From the NCBI RefSeq assembly GCF_900176465.1, contig NZ_FWXR01000029.1, forward strand, positions 1-53,155: DNA of 53,155 bases. Reading direction: 5' to 3'. Positions 18,499-27,736 of this stretch are shown one piece after another. The stretch comes from Fulvimarina manganoxydans (GTDB taxonomy: Bacteria; Pseudomonadota; Alphaproteobacteria; Rhizobiales; Rhizobiaceae). The number at the start of each line of letters is the position of its first letter. Positions within the stretch are counted from its first letter, which is position 1. The notes beneath the pieces are model-generated. The model did not search any database. It saw only the letters and a program-made list of their open reading frames with translations, and was not told the origin of the DNA. The position numbers were made by a program, and so were the translations under genes.

Positions 18499-18737
18499 GG
18501 GCGAACCATACAGAAGGGGCGAGGCGCCGCAAACCGCGTTCGTCATGCGTGACGCGGGAAAATGCCGATGCGGTCAAGCTGCTCGCTGAAAGGAAACGAT
18601 CGGCGCGATCTCCGGCGCCTTTCGTGGCTCCGCATGGCGTCTGCCCATGAGCTTCTATCCGTCCGGCCTTCCCTTTTGTCTCGAATGATTCTAAACTGGA
18701 TCAAAAGCATCGTCATTCGACAGGGTGGAAGCACTTT

Positions 18738-19190
18738 ATGCGCCTTACGCGCCAGACCAATTACGCCATCCGAATCCTGATGTATCTTGCCGCCAATCCC
18801 GGCCGTCTCAGCCGGTTGGGCGAGGTGGCCAAGGCTTATCAGGCGCCTGAACCCTTCATGTTCAAGATCCTGCAGCCTCTTGTCTCAGCCGGCTTCGTGG
18901 AGACTGTGCGCGGGCGCGGCGGCGGCATCCGGCTTGGGCGCGAGGCTTCGAAGATCAATCTCAGGGAAGTGGTCGAGGTCACCGAAGAGAGCTTCACGCT
19001 CGCCGAATGTTTCGAGGGCGGCTCGGACTGCCCGCTGGTCTATAGCTGCGAGTTGAACGGCGCGCTGCGGGCGGCGCTGGAGGCGTTTCTGTCGACGCTC
19101 GGCCGCTACACGATTGCTGATCTGACAAAGAACAAATCCTATCTTCATCGCACTCTCGGCATCGAGACGCCGGCAGAAGCCGCCGCCTGA
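18738..19190 (+). CDS. rirA: Rrf2-family iron-responsive regulator RirA
   Basis: RirA is the rhizobial iron regulator that represses iron-uptake genes when iron (its Fe-S cluster) is plentiful. The 150-residue protein begins MRLTRQTNYAIRILMYLAAN, has the winged-helix RGRGGGIRL, and carries the cluster-ligand triad C91, C98 and C104 in AECFEGGSDCPLVYSC, the pattern of rhizobial RirA. IscR and NsrR also belong to Rrf2, but the N-terminus and cysteine spacing fit RirA best. It is divergently transcribed from bchI. No clear TGA-N9-TCA iron box was seen upstream. Confidence 0.85.
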   Translation: MRLTRQTNYAIRILMYLAANPGRLSRLGEVAKAYQAPEPFMFKILQPLVSAGFVETVRGRGGGIRLGREASKINLREVVEVTEESFTLAECFEGGSDCPLVYSCELNGALRAALEAFLSTLGRYTIADLTKNKSYLHRTLGIETPAEAAA

Positions 19191-19380
19191 CGCCAAACAT
19201 CCGGCCTCGCTGATGGGCGGGACCGCCCTTCGATTGCTTTGGGAAAAGCGTCGAAAGGGCCGTTGGGGCGCGACCTCATGCCCGATGGCCGTGAGGCCCC
19301 TTGCGAACTCTCCCTCTTGCCTTCGGCCTAGCCAGACCCGATGTCCCGGGCAAAATGGACGGTTTGACGGATAGTTTGAC

Positions 19381-19698
19381 GTGACAGAGACGATCGCAGC
19401 CGATGATATGACGCCGGACGAGCGCGCGCTTTGGGCCGACGCGCCGAGCCCCTGCATCGATGTCTGCAAATACAAGCGTCAGGGCCGCTGTATCGGCTGT
19501 TCCATGACGAAGATGGAAAAGCAGACCTTTCCCCATTCTGGCGCGCCCGAGCAGAAGAAGGCCTTCATCGAAGGGCTGATCGCGCGGCTTGAAGAGATCG
19601 GCCGCAACCCGGTCTTCTGGGCCTATACCTATCGCCACAAATGCGAGCGCGAGGGCGTTCCTTGTCCCGTCGAGATCGACGAGAGCGGCGAAGCATAA
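19381..19698 (+). CDS. DUF1289 cysteine-rich small protein
   Basis: A 105-residue protein using a GTG start. The DUF1289 core is SPCIDVCKYKRQGRCIGC (four cysteines, spacing CxxxC...CxxC), followed by an Arg/Lys-rich helix and two more cysteines near the C-terminus (HKCEREGVPCP). The cysteine pattern suggests metal or Fe-S binding, but the family function is unknown. It is downstream of rirA on the same strand with a 190-bp gap, so co-transcription is uncertain. The gap holds no other gene. Confidence 0.8.
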   Translation: MTETIAADDMTPDERALWADAPSPCIDVCKYKRQGRCIGCSMTKMEKQTFPHSGAPEQKKAFIEGLIARLEEIGRNPVFWAYTYRHKCEREGVPCPVEIDESGEA

Positions 19699-19761
19699 GA
19701 CGATTTCGGGGCCGCCGTCCTTTCGCGTGGTCTGCGCTCAGCAGACCCGTCAGCGGTTGCC

Positions 19762-21561
19762 TCACATTGGCCAGAAGCAGAGAAGAAGCCCGCCGGCAAA
19801 AAGAAGCGCGCGCAAGGGGAGGGCGCCTTTCCAGATCAGGCTTGCCGAAAGCGCCCAGAGGGCGATCGCAATCTTGACGAAGGCGATCAGCGCCGCGCCC
19901 GGCGCCTCGACAAGGTCGATTACCGCCGGATTGGCAATCATCGCCAGCGGGATCACGTAAAGCCCGATGCCGAGGCGCATTGCCGAGCCCGCGACCTTCA
20001 GCCAGTTCTCCCCCGCCATGCCGGCTGCGATGAAGACGGCGCCGCAAACGGGCGGGGTGATGGTCGACAAAAGCGCGAACCAGAAGACGAAGAGATGGGC
20101 GAGCAGCGGCTCGATGCCGAGGCGCTGCAGAGCCGGACCGGCAACGGTGACGCAGATGACATAGGCGGCCGTCGTCGGCACCTCCATGCCGAGGAGAATG
20201 CAGGCAAGCGCCGTCAAGAGAAGCGCGGGCCAGAGCGCTTCGCCTGCGACCGCCAGAATGGCGGAGGTGACCTTTACGCCGAGCCCGGTCAGGCCCAGAA
20301 CACCAATAACGATCGAGGCGCAGATGATGATCGCGGCGATCATGGCGATCTGCCGCCCGGCCTCGACCGCCGCGAGCGATAGGCGATCGGCGAAGCGCCG
20401 AGCCGAGAAGCGGAAGCGGATGTCGAAGAAGAGAAGGAGGGCGGCCGCCAGAATGGCGAGACAGGCGGCATATTGCGGCGTGACGCCGCCGACGAACATG
20501 CGCTCCAGAAGAATGGCGAAAGGGACCGCGAAGAACAAAGCCGTGATGGCGACGTCGCGCGGCTTCGGGCGATCCGCGACGTCGACGGGCTTGAGATCAT
20601 AGCGCCGCGCGAAGAGATCGACGCCGATCCATGCGGTCAGGAAGTAGAGGATGGCCGGCAGGAGCGCCGCGCCCATGATCGCCGGATAGGCGATGCCGGT
20701 GAGTTCGACCATGACGAAGGCGCCCGCGCCCATCAAAGGCGGCATGATCTGGCCGCCCGACGAGGCGACCGCCTCGACCGCGCCGGCGAGCGCTTTCGGA
20801 TAACCGAGCTTCTTCATCGCCGGAATGGTGATCGCGCCGGTGGAGGCGACATTGGCCGAGGCCGAGCCGGAGATCGAACCGAACAGGGCCGAGGAAAGGA
20901 TCGCCACCTTGCCCGCCCCGCCTTTAAGGCGGCCGGCGGCGAGCCCTGCGAGATTCATGAAGCCTTGGCCCGCTTCCCCGGCATTCAGGACGGCGCCGAG
21001 AATGACGAAGATCGAGACGATGCCGACCGAGACGCCGGTCAGCGATCCCCAGATACCGCCTTCGGTGATCGTCAGCGTCCCGAGATAGCTCGCCAGCGGA
21101 AAACCCGGATGGCCGTATTCGCCGGGGATGAACTGGCCGAAAAGGCCGTAGAGAAGGCAGATGAGGGCAACCAGGGGCAAAGGCCAGCCGATCGCCCGGC
21201 GCGCCATCTCCAAGGTGACGACCAAAAGCGTGATGGCGACGGCCATCTGCAGCCCGGTGTCGATGAAGCCATATTGATCGGACAAGGCATCGGCGTTGAA
21301 GACGATGTAGAGGCAGGCCGCTTCACCTAAGAGAAAGAAGACAAGGCCGCTCGCTTTGGCGAGCGGGCCGCGCGCGCCGAGGATGAAGATCCAGGGCAGC
21401 GCCAGGGCCATATGGATCGGCCGCGCGATGAGCGCCGGCACGAGGCCGCTGAAGATCAGCGACAGATGAAAGCCGATCGAGACGAGGCCGAGAAGAGGCC
21501 AGAGCGGTTGGATGCGCCGCTCCGTCGTGGGCGCGGTGCTGGACGGGGTCATGATCGACAT
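19762..21561 (-). CDS. TRAP transporter fused permease (4TM/12TM, TAXI type)
   Basis: A 599-residue polytopic membrane protein that fuses the small (DctQ-like) and large (DctM-like) TRAP permeases, as is usual for TAXI-type systems. Typical segments are GSISGSASANVASTGAITIPAMKKLGYP, SSGGQIMPPLMGAGAFVM and the C-terminal STITPPVCGAVFIAAG. It moves an organic anion across the inner membrane using an ion gradient. The substrate cannot be told from sequence. The solute-binding partner is encoded 83 bp upstream (21645-22613) on the same strand. Confidence 0.93.
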   Translation of the reverse strand: MSIMTPSSTAPTTERRIQPLWPLLGLVSIGFHLSLIFSGLVPALIARPIHMALALPWIFILGARGPLAKASGLVFFLLGEAACLYIVFNADALSDQYGFIDTGLQMAVAITLLVVTLEMARRAIGWPLPLVALICLLYGLFGQFIPGEYGHPGFPLASYLGTLTITEGGIWGSLTGVSVGIVSIFVILGAVLNAGEAGQGFMNLAGLAAGRLKGGAGKVAILSSALFGSISGSASANVASTGAITIPAMKKLGYPKALAGAVEAVASSGGQIMPPLMGAGAFVMVELTGIAYPAIMGAALLPAILYFLTAWIGVDLFARRYDLKPVDVADRPKPRDVAITALFFAVPFAILLERMFVGGVTPQYAACLAILAAALLLFFDIRFRFSARRFADRLSLAAVEAGRQIAMIAAIIICASIVIGVLGLTGLGVKVTSAILAVAGEALWPALLLTALACILLGMEVPTTAAYVICVTVAGPALQRLGIEPLLAHLFVFWFALLSTITPPVCGAVFIAAGMAGENWLKVAGSAMRLGIGLYVIPLAMIANPAVIDLVEAPGAALIAFVKIAIALWALSASLIWKGALPLRALLFAGGLLLCFWPM

Positions 21562-21644
21562 GAAGAGGGGGCGGCTCCGGCGCTTGGTCGGGCCGGCCTA
21601 TTTTGCCGGCCCGGTTCGCTTGTGAAGGGAGGGGCGATGAGGGA

Positions 21645-22613
21645 TCAGCGCAAAGCGTCCGGAACCTCGATGCCGGCCTCTTCATAATATCGTAGCGCGC
21701 CCGGATGCAGCTTGACCGAGCCTTCCGCCAGGAGCTCCGGCGTCACGGCCGCCCACCAGCGCGATTCGTCCGCAAGCTCGGCCTTTTCCTCCCAGAAGGT
21801 CTTGGTGACGAGATAGGCGGTGTCGTCGCTCATCTCGGTCGTCGAAAAGGCGACGACGGGCAGCGACGTGGTCACCACATCCTCCTCGACGCCCGAATAG
21901 GTGCCGGCGGGAATGACCTGCCGGCTGCGGCCGGTCTTCTCGATTTCCTCGTCGCTCATCGAGAGGAGAGTGACCGGCGAGCCGGCCGAGGCCTCGATGA
22001 CGTTCGGGGCGGGAAAGGAGCCCGCCGTAACGAAGCCGTCGATCTGCCCGTTCTTTAGGGCGTCGGAGGCATTGCCGAGCTCGGCGTCGGCGACCGTGAC
22101 CTTATCCTTGAGGTTGAAGAGTTCGAGATATTTCTCGCCCTCGGTCGCCCCGAAGCTGCCCTTGCCGAGGAGAATGGTCTTGCCCGCGAGATCGCCGAGC
22201 GTCTTCGCGCCCTCCTCGGCGTTCACGACGAAATGCATGGTGAGGGAGGGAATCGGGAAAAGCGAGCGGATCTCGGCGAATTTCGGATTGGCCCGATCGG
22301 CGAAGGGGCCCTTGCCTTCGGCTGCCGCGGTGACGAGCGAGGGCGGTGCGGTAAAGACGTAATTGCCGGGGCGGGCGGCCGCCTCCATCACATTCTGCAC
22401 CGATCCCTGGCTTTCCTCGACGGTGAGAATCGCCTCGCCATCGGTCCCCGCCTTGATCGCATTGGCGAGCTCGACGCCCATCTGGTAATAGGATGTGCCG
22501 CTCTTGGCCGACTTATAGGTGATGCGCTCTTGCGCGTTGGCCGCGCCAAACGCGGTCATGCTGGCGATGAGGATGCCGGCTCCGGCCAGCGCCCATTTCG
22601 TCGAGATCGTCAT
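21645..22613 (-). CDS. TAXI-family TRAP solute-binding protein
   Basis: A 322-residue periplasmic binding protein. A signal peptide (MTISTKWALAGAGILIASMTAFGAANA) is followed by the TAXI-family opening ITYKSAKSGTSYYQMGVELANAIK. The internal DLAGKTILLGKGSFGATEG segment and a C-terminal HPGALRYYEEAG motif also fit. It is co-directional with the fused permease 83 bp downstream and hands substrate to it. Related TAXI proteins bind glutamate, glutamine or other organic anions; the ligand here is unknown. Confidence 0.92.
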   Translation of the reverse strand: MTISTKWALAGAGILIASMTAFGAANAQERITYKSAKSGTSYYQMGVELANAIKAGTDGEAILTVEESQGSVQNVMEAAARPGNYVFTAPPSLVTAAAEGKGPFADRANPKFAEIRSLFPIPSLTMHFVVNAEEGAKTLGDLAGKTILLGKGSFGATEGEKYLELFNLKDKVTVADAELGNASDALKNGQIDGFVTAGSFPAPNVIEASAGSPVTLLSMSDEEIEKTGRSRQVIPAGTYSGVEEDVVTTSLPVVAFSTTEMSDDTAYLVTKTFWEEKAELADESRWWAAVTPELLAEGSVKLHPGALRYYEEAGIEVPDALR

Positions 22614-22832
22614 GTTGTTCCTCCCTTGGATGTCATGTCACGGCCGCGTTCCCTCGGTCGCTCGCCGAGCTTATAGCACTGCCCATGGCGAGCGCGAGCC
22701 GCGAAAGGGAGAAGTCCTAATTCGTCCAGGCCTTTGAGCGTATGGGGGCGGGCGCGTTCTAACAATGACGGCGTGCGGGCGAAGCGGCTATAGAGATCGT
22801 CGACATGGCCGCCGGGAAGGGAATCGGAACCG

Positions 22833-24236
22833 ATGAGCGAGAGGACGGTCGAGAGCTCCAACTTCGAGAGCGCCGATTTGGGCGGCGCGCGGCGCTTCGA
22901 CGTCACCCATCGCATGGTCTGGGCGATCACGATCCCGATGACGCTCGCCTTCCTGACGACGCCGCTGATCGGGCTGACCGATACGGCCGTGGTCGGCCAG
23001 GTGGGCGATGCGGCGGCGCTGGGCGGGTTGACGGTCGGCGCGCTCGTCTTCGATTTCGCCTTCGCCACCTGCAATTTCATCCGCACGGGGACGACCGGCC
23101 TTGCTGCCCAGGCTTATGGCGCGGGGCAGGGGCGCGAGGTGCAGGCGGTTTTCTTCCGCGCGGCGATCCTGGCGCTCGGCATCGGGCTTGCGCTCATTGT
23201 CCTCGAACCGTTGGTGACCGCGGCGGGGCTCTTTGCCGTCTCGCCGGGCGAGGGCGTTGCCGAGACGGTCGAAACTTACGTTTTTCTGCGCATGTTTTCG
23301 GCGCCCTTCGCGCTTATCAATTACGCGATTCTCGGGACGGTGCTCGGCCTTGGGCGGGCCAATCTCGGCCTCGCCCTTCAGATCGTCGTCAATGGCGTCA
23401 ATATCGCGCTCTCGGTGCTGTTCGGTCTCGTCTTCGGTTGGGGGATTGCCGGCGTCGCTCTCGGCACGGTGTGCGGCGAGGCGGCTGGCGCCCTGATAGG
23501 TTTCGTCGTCGTCTTGAGAGGTTTCGATCGCGCCGAGCGACCGGCCCTTACCCGCATCTTCGATCGCGCCGGCTTTGCGCGCATGGTTTCGGTCAATCGC
23601 GACATCATGATCCGCTCCTTCTGTCTCCTGACCGGCTTCGTGCTCTTTGCCCGGCTCGGAGCCGGCTTCGGCGCGGTGATCCTGGCGGCTAACGGCATCT
23701 TGATGACCGTCTTCCATGTGGGCGCCTATTTCCTCGACGGCATGGCGACCGCCTCCGAGCAGCTGGCGGGCCGGGCGGTGGGCGCCGATTGGCGGCCGGC
23801 TTTCGACCGGGCGGTGAAGCTCACCATCGTCTGGAGCTTCGTGCTGTCGATCCTGATCGCGGGCGTCTTCTGGCTTGGCGGAGAGCCGTTGATCGCCTTT
23901 TTGACGAGCGATGAGGCCGTGCGCGAGGCGGCGGACGCCTTCCTGCCCTTCGCCGCCATGACGCCGATCGCCGGCTCGCTTGCCTTCACCATGGACGGCA
24001 TCTTCATTGGCGCCACCTGGTCGAAGACCATGCGCGACATGATGCTCCTCTCGCTCGCCCTCTTCGTTCTCGCCGCCTATGGGCTGACATCCGTCTTCGG
24101 CAATCAGGGGCTTTGGGTCGCCATGCTGCTGTTTCTCGGCCTGCGCGGTCTCACCCTGCTCGCGCTCTTGCCGCGCAATCGGGAGCGGACATTTGCGAGA
24201 GGGCGAAACGCCGCGCCCGGCTTGGGTCGATCGTAG
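22833..24236 (+). CDS. MATE-family (DinF-like) efflux transporter
   Basis: A 467-residue, 12-helix exporter that uses an Na+ or H+ gradient. Features are ITIPMTLAFLTTPLIGLTDTAVVGQVGD near the start, the NFIRTGTTGLAAQAYGAG segment typical of DinF-subfamily MATE proteins, and GxATASEQLAGRAVG in the C-terminal half. It faces a promoter region of 219 bp shared with the divergent TRAP operon. Its 3' end converges with the PIN-domain gene 32 bp away. The substrate is unknown. Confidence 0.9.
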   Translation: MSERTVESSNFESADLGGARRFDVTHRMVWAITIPMTLAFLTTPLIGLTDTAVVGQVGDAAALGGLTVGALVFDFAFATCNFIRTGTTGLAAQAYGAGQGREVQAVFFRAAILALGIGLALIVLEPLVTAAGLFAVSPGEGVAETVETYVFLRMFSAPFALINYAILGTVLGLGRANLGLALQIVVNGVNIALSVLFGLVFGWGIAGVALGTVCGEAAGALIGFVVVLRGFDRAERPALTRIFDRAGFARMVSVNRDIMIRSFCLLTGFVLFARLGAGFGAVILAANGILMTVFHVGAYFLDGMATASEQLAGRAVGADWRPAFDRAVKLTIVWSFVLSILIAGVFWLGGEPLIAFLTSDEAVREAADAFLPFAAMTPIAGSLAFTMDGIFIGATWSKTMRDMMLLSLALFVLAAYGLTSVFGNQGLWVAMLLFLGLRGLTLLALLPRNRERTFARGRNAAPGLGRS

Positions 24237-24268
24237 GGGTGCGAAATTGAACCGAAAACGCCGACTGC

Positions 24269-24655
24269 CTATCGGGCAAACTCAATCTCGATGCCCGCCG
24301 ACGTGTCGATTCTCTTCCAGGCTTGATCCGTCGTCATGGCCGGAACGCCCCGCAGCTTGGCCAATGCCAAACAGTATCGATCCCCAAGAGACAGCCCCAT
24401 ATGCTGGGTCATCATACGCAGCCGCGCCGCTTCTTCGGCGTCGTCCTGGCTGACGGGCACGATCGTCATGTCGAGTTCGGCAAAGTCGCGAATGGCTTCG
24501 TCTGGATCGAGGCCTCGATCGATCAGCTTAGACAGAACTTCCGTGTAGTTCACGGCGGAGACCATGGCCTCACCCAAGCGTGCCTCGACCGTCTTTGCGC
24601 CGGTCTCCGAAAAGAGAAGGCAGAGAATCGCCGACGCGTCGAGTACGCAGCCCAT
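24269..24655 (-). CDS. PIN-domain toxin (VapC family)
   Basis: A 128-residue PIN-domain ribonuclease. Acidic active-site residues are visible: D in VLDASAIL at the N-terminus, E in NYTEVLSKL, D in LSLGDRYCLALA and D in MTTDQAW. VapC toxins cut tRNA or rRNA when freed from antitoxin. Its start lies 3 bp after the stop of the AbrB-type antitoxin gene, a standard antitoxin-first operon. All catalytic residues appear intact. Confidence 0.9.
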   Translation of the reverse strand: MGCVLDASAILCLLFSETGAKTVEARLGEAMVSAVNYTEVLSKLIDRGLDPDEAIRDFAELDMTIVPVSQDDAEEAARLRMMTQHMGLSLGDRYCLALAKLRGVPAMTTDQAWKRIDTSAGIEIEFAR

Positions 24656-24658
24656 GGG

Positions 24659-24907
24659 TTATTCGCTATCCGCTTCGCGCCGACGCTCGGCGATCAGCTC
24701 GTCGGACACTCTGCCCTCCTTCGGGGCATAGGCCCTAAGCTTGTTCTGCAGGCGCCTGAGGGCCGAACGAGCCGGCCGGATGCGGAGCTCGTCTCCATCA
24801 AGTTCGATCAGTACCGTATCGCCCTTCGCCAGATTGAGGGATTTGCGAAACGCGGCAGGAAGGATGACACGCCCTCCTTCGACGATCTTGCCTTTCGCGA
24901 TAGTCAT
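24659..24907 (-). CDS. AbrB/MazE-type antitoxin
   Basis: An 82-residue SpoVT/AbrB-domain protein: MTIAKGKIVEGGRVILPAAFRKSLNLAKGDTV is the swapped-hairpin DNA-binding fold, and the charged C-terminal half (EGRVSDELIAERRREADSE) would bind the toxin. ATG 24907 was chosen because it begins the domain; a frame back to 25030 adds unrelated sequence. It is first in an operon with the PIN toxin. The AT-richer region upstream (24930-25000) probably holds the autoregulated promoter. Confidence 0.88.
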   Translation of the reverse strand: MTIAKGKIVEGGRVILPAAFRKSLNLAKGDTVLIELDGDELRIRPARSALRRLQNKLRAYAPKEGRVSDELIAERRREADSE

Positions 24908-25078
24908 GCAAAAGCCCCGTCCTTGGATCGGATGCCGGAACGACCGACTCTCTTCATATATGCACAAAACCAAGTGACGTACATTTGCGATTGTCAGGCC
25001 ATGCCGACGCTTACCGCCCCGGCGCCGCATATGTGGCTTTCTCTCCTTGGTGCACGCGTCGGATTGACCGCCCCACCT

Positions 25079-25960
25079 TCAGCCAAACAGTTCCCGCTCC
25101 GCCGCCACGCTTTCCCGGATGAAGGCCGCGACGGCGGCGATGCGCGGCACGTCGCGCACGCTCTCGTGATAGACGAGCCAAAAGGCGCGCTCGATCCGCT
25201 CGGCCGGCAGCACACGCTTCAGATCGCGCCGACCCGCGGCGATGAAGTCGTGCAGAATGCCGATGCCGGCTCCGGCCGCCACCGCCTCGGTCTGGCCGAT
25301 CGCCGAGGACACCTCGTAGCGCGAGGGCCAGTCCTGTAGCAGGTCGGCCCAATAGGCGAGCTTCTGGGAATAGAGAAGGTCCTCGACCGCCCCGACCAGA
25401 CGATGGCGCATGAGATCGCCCACATCGGCCAGGGAGCCCGCCCCCGCCAGATAGGCCGGGCTCGCATAAAAGCCGAGTGCATAGTCGGTGAGCTTGGCGG
25501 CGACGAGGCGCCCGGCCTCGGGCCGCTCAACCGTGATCGCGATATCGGCCTCGCGGCGCGAGATCGAGAAGGCGCGCGGCACCGGGACGAGTTCGATGAC
25601 GAGGCCCGGATGGCGTTCGGTCAGGCGCCAAAGCCGCGGCGCCAGAAACGCTGTGCCGAAGCCGTCGGGCGCCCCGACGCGCACCGTGCCCGAGAGCGCG
25701 ACATCCGCGCCCTCGATCTCGGCACGCGCGTCGATCATCGCCGCTTCCATGCGCTCCGCCTTTGCAAGGAAGGCCCGGCCGCGCTCGGTCAGTTCGCATC
25801 CGTTCGGCCGGCGGTGCAGAAGTTTTGCGCCGATCGCCGCCTCCAGGCTCGTCAGCCGGCGCCCGACCGTCGCATGATTCAACTCCAGCCGACGCGCGGC
25901 GGACAAGATTTGACCGGCGCGCGCGACCGCCAGAAAGACGCGGACATCGTCCCAATTCAT
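25079..25960 (-). CDS. LysR-family transcriptional regulator
   Basis: A 293-residue LysR regulator: N-terminal helix-turn-helix (MNWDDVRVFLAVARAGQILSAARRLELNHATVGRRLTSLE) and a C-terminal effector-binding domain. It is transcribed divergently from mmsA across 139 bp, the classic arrangement for a LysR regulator and its target, so control of mmsA is inferred. The inducer is unknown. NWDDVR-type regulators of this subgroup often neighbour amino-acid or aldehyde metabolism genes. Confidence 0.92.
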   Translation of the reverse strand: MNWDDVRVFLAVARAGQILSAARRLELNHATVGRRLTSLEAAIGAKLLHRRPNGCELTERGRAFLAKAERMEAAMIDARAEIEGADVALSGTVRVGAPDGFGTAFLAPRLWRLTERHPGLVIELVPVPRAFSISRREADIAITVERPEAGRLVAAKLTDYALGFYASPAYLAGAGSLADVGDLMRHRLVGAVEDLLYSQKLAYWADLLQDWPSRYEVSSAIGQTEAVAAGAGIGILHDFIAAGRRDLKRVLPAERIERAFWLVYHESVRDVPRIAAVAAFIRESVAAERELFG

Positions 25961-26099
25961 GAGGATGGCTCTCCGAAGGCGAAGCGTGAGGACTCGATTT
26001 TTCGCACAACGGATTCGCGTTTCAAGGGATTGGGTTCGACAAATTCATGCGTCAGAACGGGCCCCAAGAGCAATGAAACCATTCGGAGGAGACGAAGCG

Positions 26100-27599
26100 A
26101 TGGAAACCATCGGTCATTTCATTGGCGGCAAGCGTGTCGCCGGTACGAGCGGGCGCACCGCCAAGGTCTTCAACCCGGCGACGGGCGAAGTCCAGGCCGA
26201 GGTGGCGCTGGCCAGCCAAAGCGAGCTGCGCGCGGCGGTCGAGAACGGCAAGGCCGCCCAGCGGGCCTGGGCCGCCACCAATCCCCAGCGCCGCGCCCGG
26301 GTGATGATGAAGTTCGTCGAGCTTCTCAATCGCGACATGGACAAGCTCGCCGAGGCCTTGTCGCGCGAGCATGGCAAGACGATTCCCGATGCCAAGGGCG
26401 ACGTGCAGCGCGGCCTGGAAGTCGCCGAGTTCTGCATCGGCGCGCCGCAGATGCTGAAGGGTGAATTCACGGAAGGCGCCGGCCCCGGCATCGACATCTA
26501 CTCGATGCGCCAGCCGCTCGGCGTCGTCGCCGGCATCACGCCCTTCAACTTCCCCGCCATGATCCCGATGTGGAAGTTCTGCCCGGCGATCGCCTCCGGC
26601 AACGCCTTCATCCTGAAGCCGTCCGAGCGTGATCCGTCCGTGCCTTTGATGCTCGCCGAGTTGATGATGGAAGCGGGCCTGCCGGCCGGCATCCTTAATG
26701 TGGTCAATGGCGACAAGGAAGCGGTCGACGCCATTCTCGACGACCCGGACATTCAGGCCGTCGGCTTCGTCGGCTCCACCGCCATCGCCAAATACATCTA
26801 TGGCCGGGGCTGCTCCAACGGCAAGCGCGTCCAATGCTTCGGCGGCGCCAAGAACCACATGATCATCATGCCCGACGCCGATATGGACAAGGCGGCGGAC
26901 GCGCTGATCGGCGCCGGCTTCGGCGCGGCGGGCGAGCGCTGCATGGCTGTCTCCGTCGCCGTGCCCGTCGGCAAGGAGACCGGCGATCGTCTGATCGAGA
27001 AGCTCGTCCCGAAGATCGAGGCGTTGAAGGTCGGCCCCTATACAGCCGGCGACGACGTGGATTTCGGCCCGCTGGTGACGGCCGAAGCCAAGTCGCGGGT
27101 GCTGGGTCTCGTCAATCGGGGTGTCGAGGAGGGCGCCAAGCTCGTCGTCGACGGCCGCGATTTCTCGATGCAGGGCTATGAGAATGGCTTCTTCGTCGGC
27201 GCCTGCCTCTTCGACGATGTCAAGAAGGACATGGACATCTACAAGACCGAGATCTTTGGTCCGGTTCTCTCCGTTGCCCGCGCCGCCAATTACGAAGAGG
27301 CGCTCGATCTGCCGATGAGCCACGAATACGGCAATGGCGTTGCGATCTTCACCCGCGACGGCGATGCGGCCCGCGATTTCGCCGCCCGCATCAATATCGG
27401 CATGGTCGGCATCAATGTGCCGATCCCCGTGCCGCTGTCCTACTACACCTTCGGCGGCTGGAAGGCTTCCGGCTTCGGCGATCTCAACCAGCACGGCGCC
27501 GACGGCTTCCGCTTCTATACGCGGACCAAGACGGTCACGAGCCGCTGGCCCTCGGGCATCAAGGATGGCGCGGAATTCGTCATCCCGACCATGCGGTAA
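26100..27599 (+). CDS. mmsA: Methylmalonate-semialdehyde dehydrogenase (CoA-acylating)
   Basis: MmsA converts (methyl)malonate semialdehyde to propionyl- or acetyl-CoA with NAD+ and CoA in valine, beta-alanine or inositol breakdown. The 499-residue protein has the aldehyde dehydrogenase fold, with PFNFPAMIPMWKFCPAIA, FVGSTAIAKYIY (cofactor), the family-specific GGAKNHMIIMPDAD, and catalytic Cys in GERCMAVS. ATG 26100 has a GGAGGAG ribosome site; the frame extends back to 25959 without family homology. A strong terminator follows at 27622. Regulation by the divergent LysR protein is likely. Confidence 0.95.
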   Translation: METIGHFIGGKRVAGTSGRTAKVFNPATGEVQAEVALASQSELRAAVENGKAAQRAWAATNPQRRARVMMKFVELLNRDMDKLAEALSREHGKTIPDAKGDVQRGLEVAEFCIGAPQMLKGEFTEGAGPGIDIYSMRQPLGVVAGITPFNFPAMIPMWKFCPAIASGNAFILKPSERDPSVPLMLAELMMEAGLPAGILNVVNGDKEAVDAILDDPDIQAVGFVGSTAIAKYIYGRGCSNGKRVQCFGGAKNHMIIMPDADMDKAADALIGAGFGAAGERCMAVSVAVPVGKETGDRLIEKLVPKIEALKVGPYTAGDDVDFGPLVTAEAKSRVLGLVNRGVEEGAKLVVDGRDFSMQGYENGFFVGACLFDDVKKDMDIYKTEIFGPVLSVARAANYEEALDLPMSHEYGNGVAIFTRDGDAARDFAARINIGMVGINVPIPVPLSYYTFGGWKASGFGDLNQHGADGFRFYTRTKTVTSRWPSGIKDGAEFVIPTMR

Positions 27600-27621
27600 A
27601 ACTTCGAAGACGGCACACTGG

Positions 27622-27656
27622 AAAAGGCGCGGGAGCTAAGGCTTTCCGCGCCTTTT
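27622..27656 (+). terminator. Rho-independent terminator after mmsA
   Basis: AAAAGGCGCGG (27622-27632) pairs with CCGCGCCTTTT (27646-27656), an 11-bp stem with a 13-nt loop ending in a T-run, 22 bp past the mmsA stop. Confidence 0.85.
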
Positions 27657-27736
27657 CGTGTTCTGAGCCGACCGGAGAAATCCCCACCCCCCTCTCCTCG
27701 GTGCATCATCGGACAAAGACCGCTTGGAGCTCTTCG

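Noticed and set aside
18660-18737. Possible PpsR site (TGTCTCGAATGATTCTAA) or iron box (TGA...TCA) before rirA
   Set aside because: The first lacks the ACA half. The second has a 12-bp instead of a 9-bp spacer. Neither meets the consensus.
26052-27494. Minus-strand open frame of 480 codons opposite mmsA
   Set aside because: Antisense to a clear aldehyde dehydrogenase. The product is rich in His, Asp, Ala and Gly, typical of a shadow frame.
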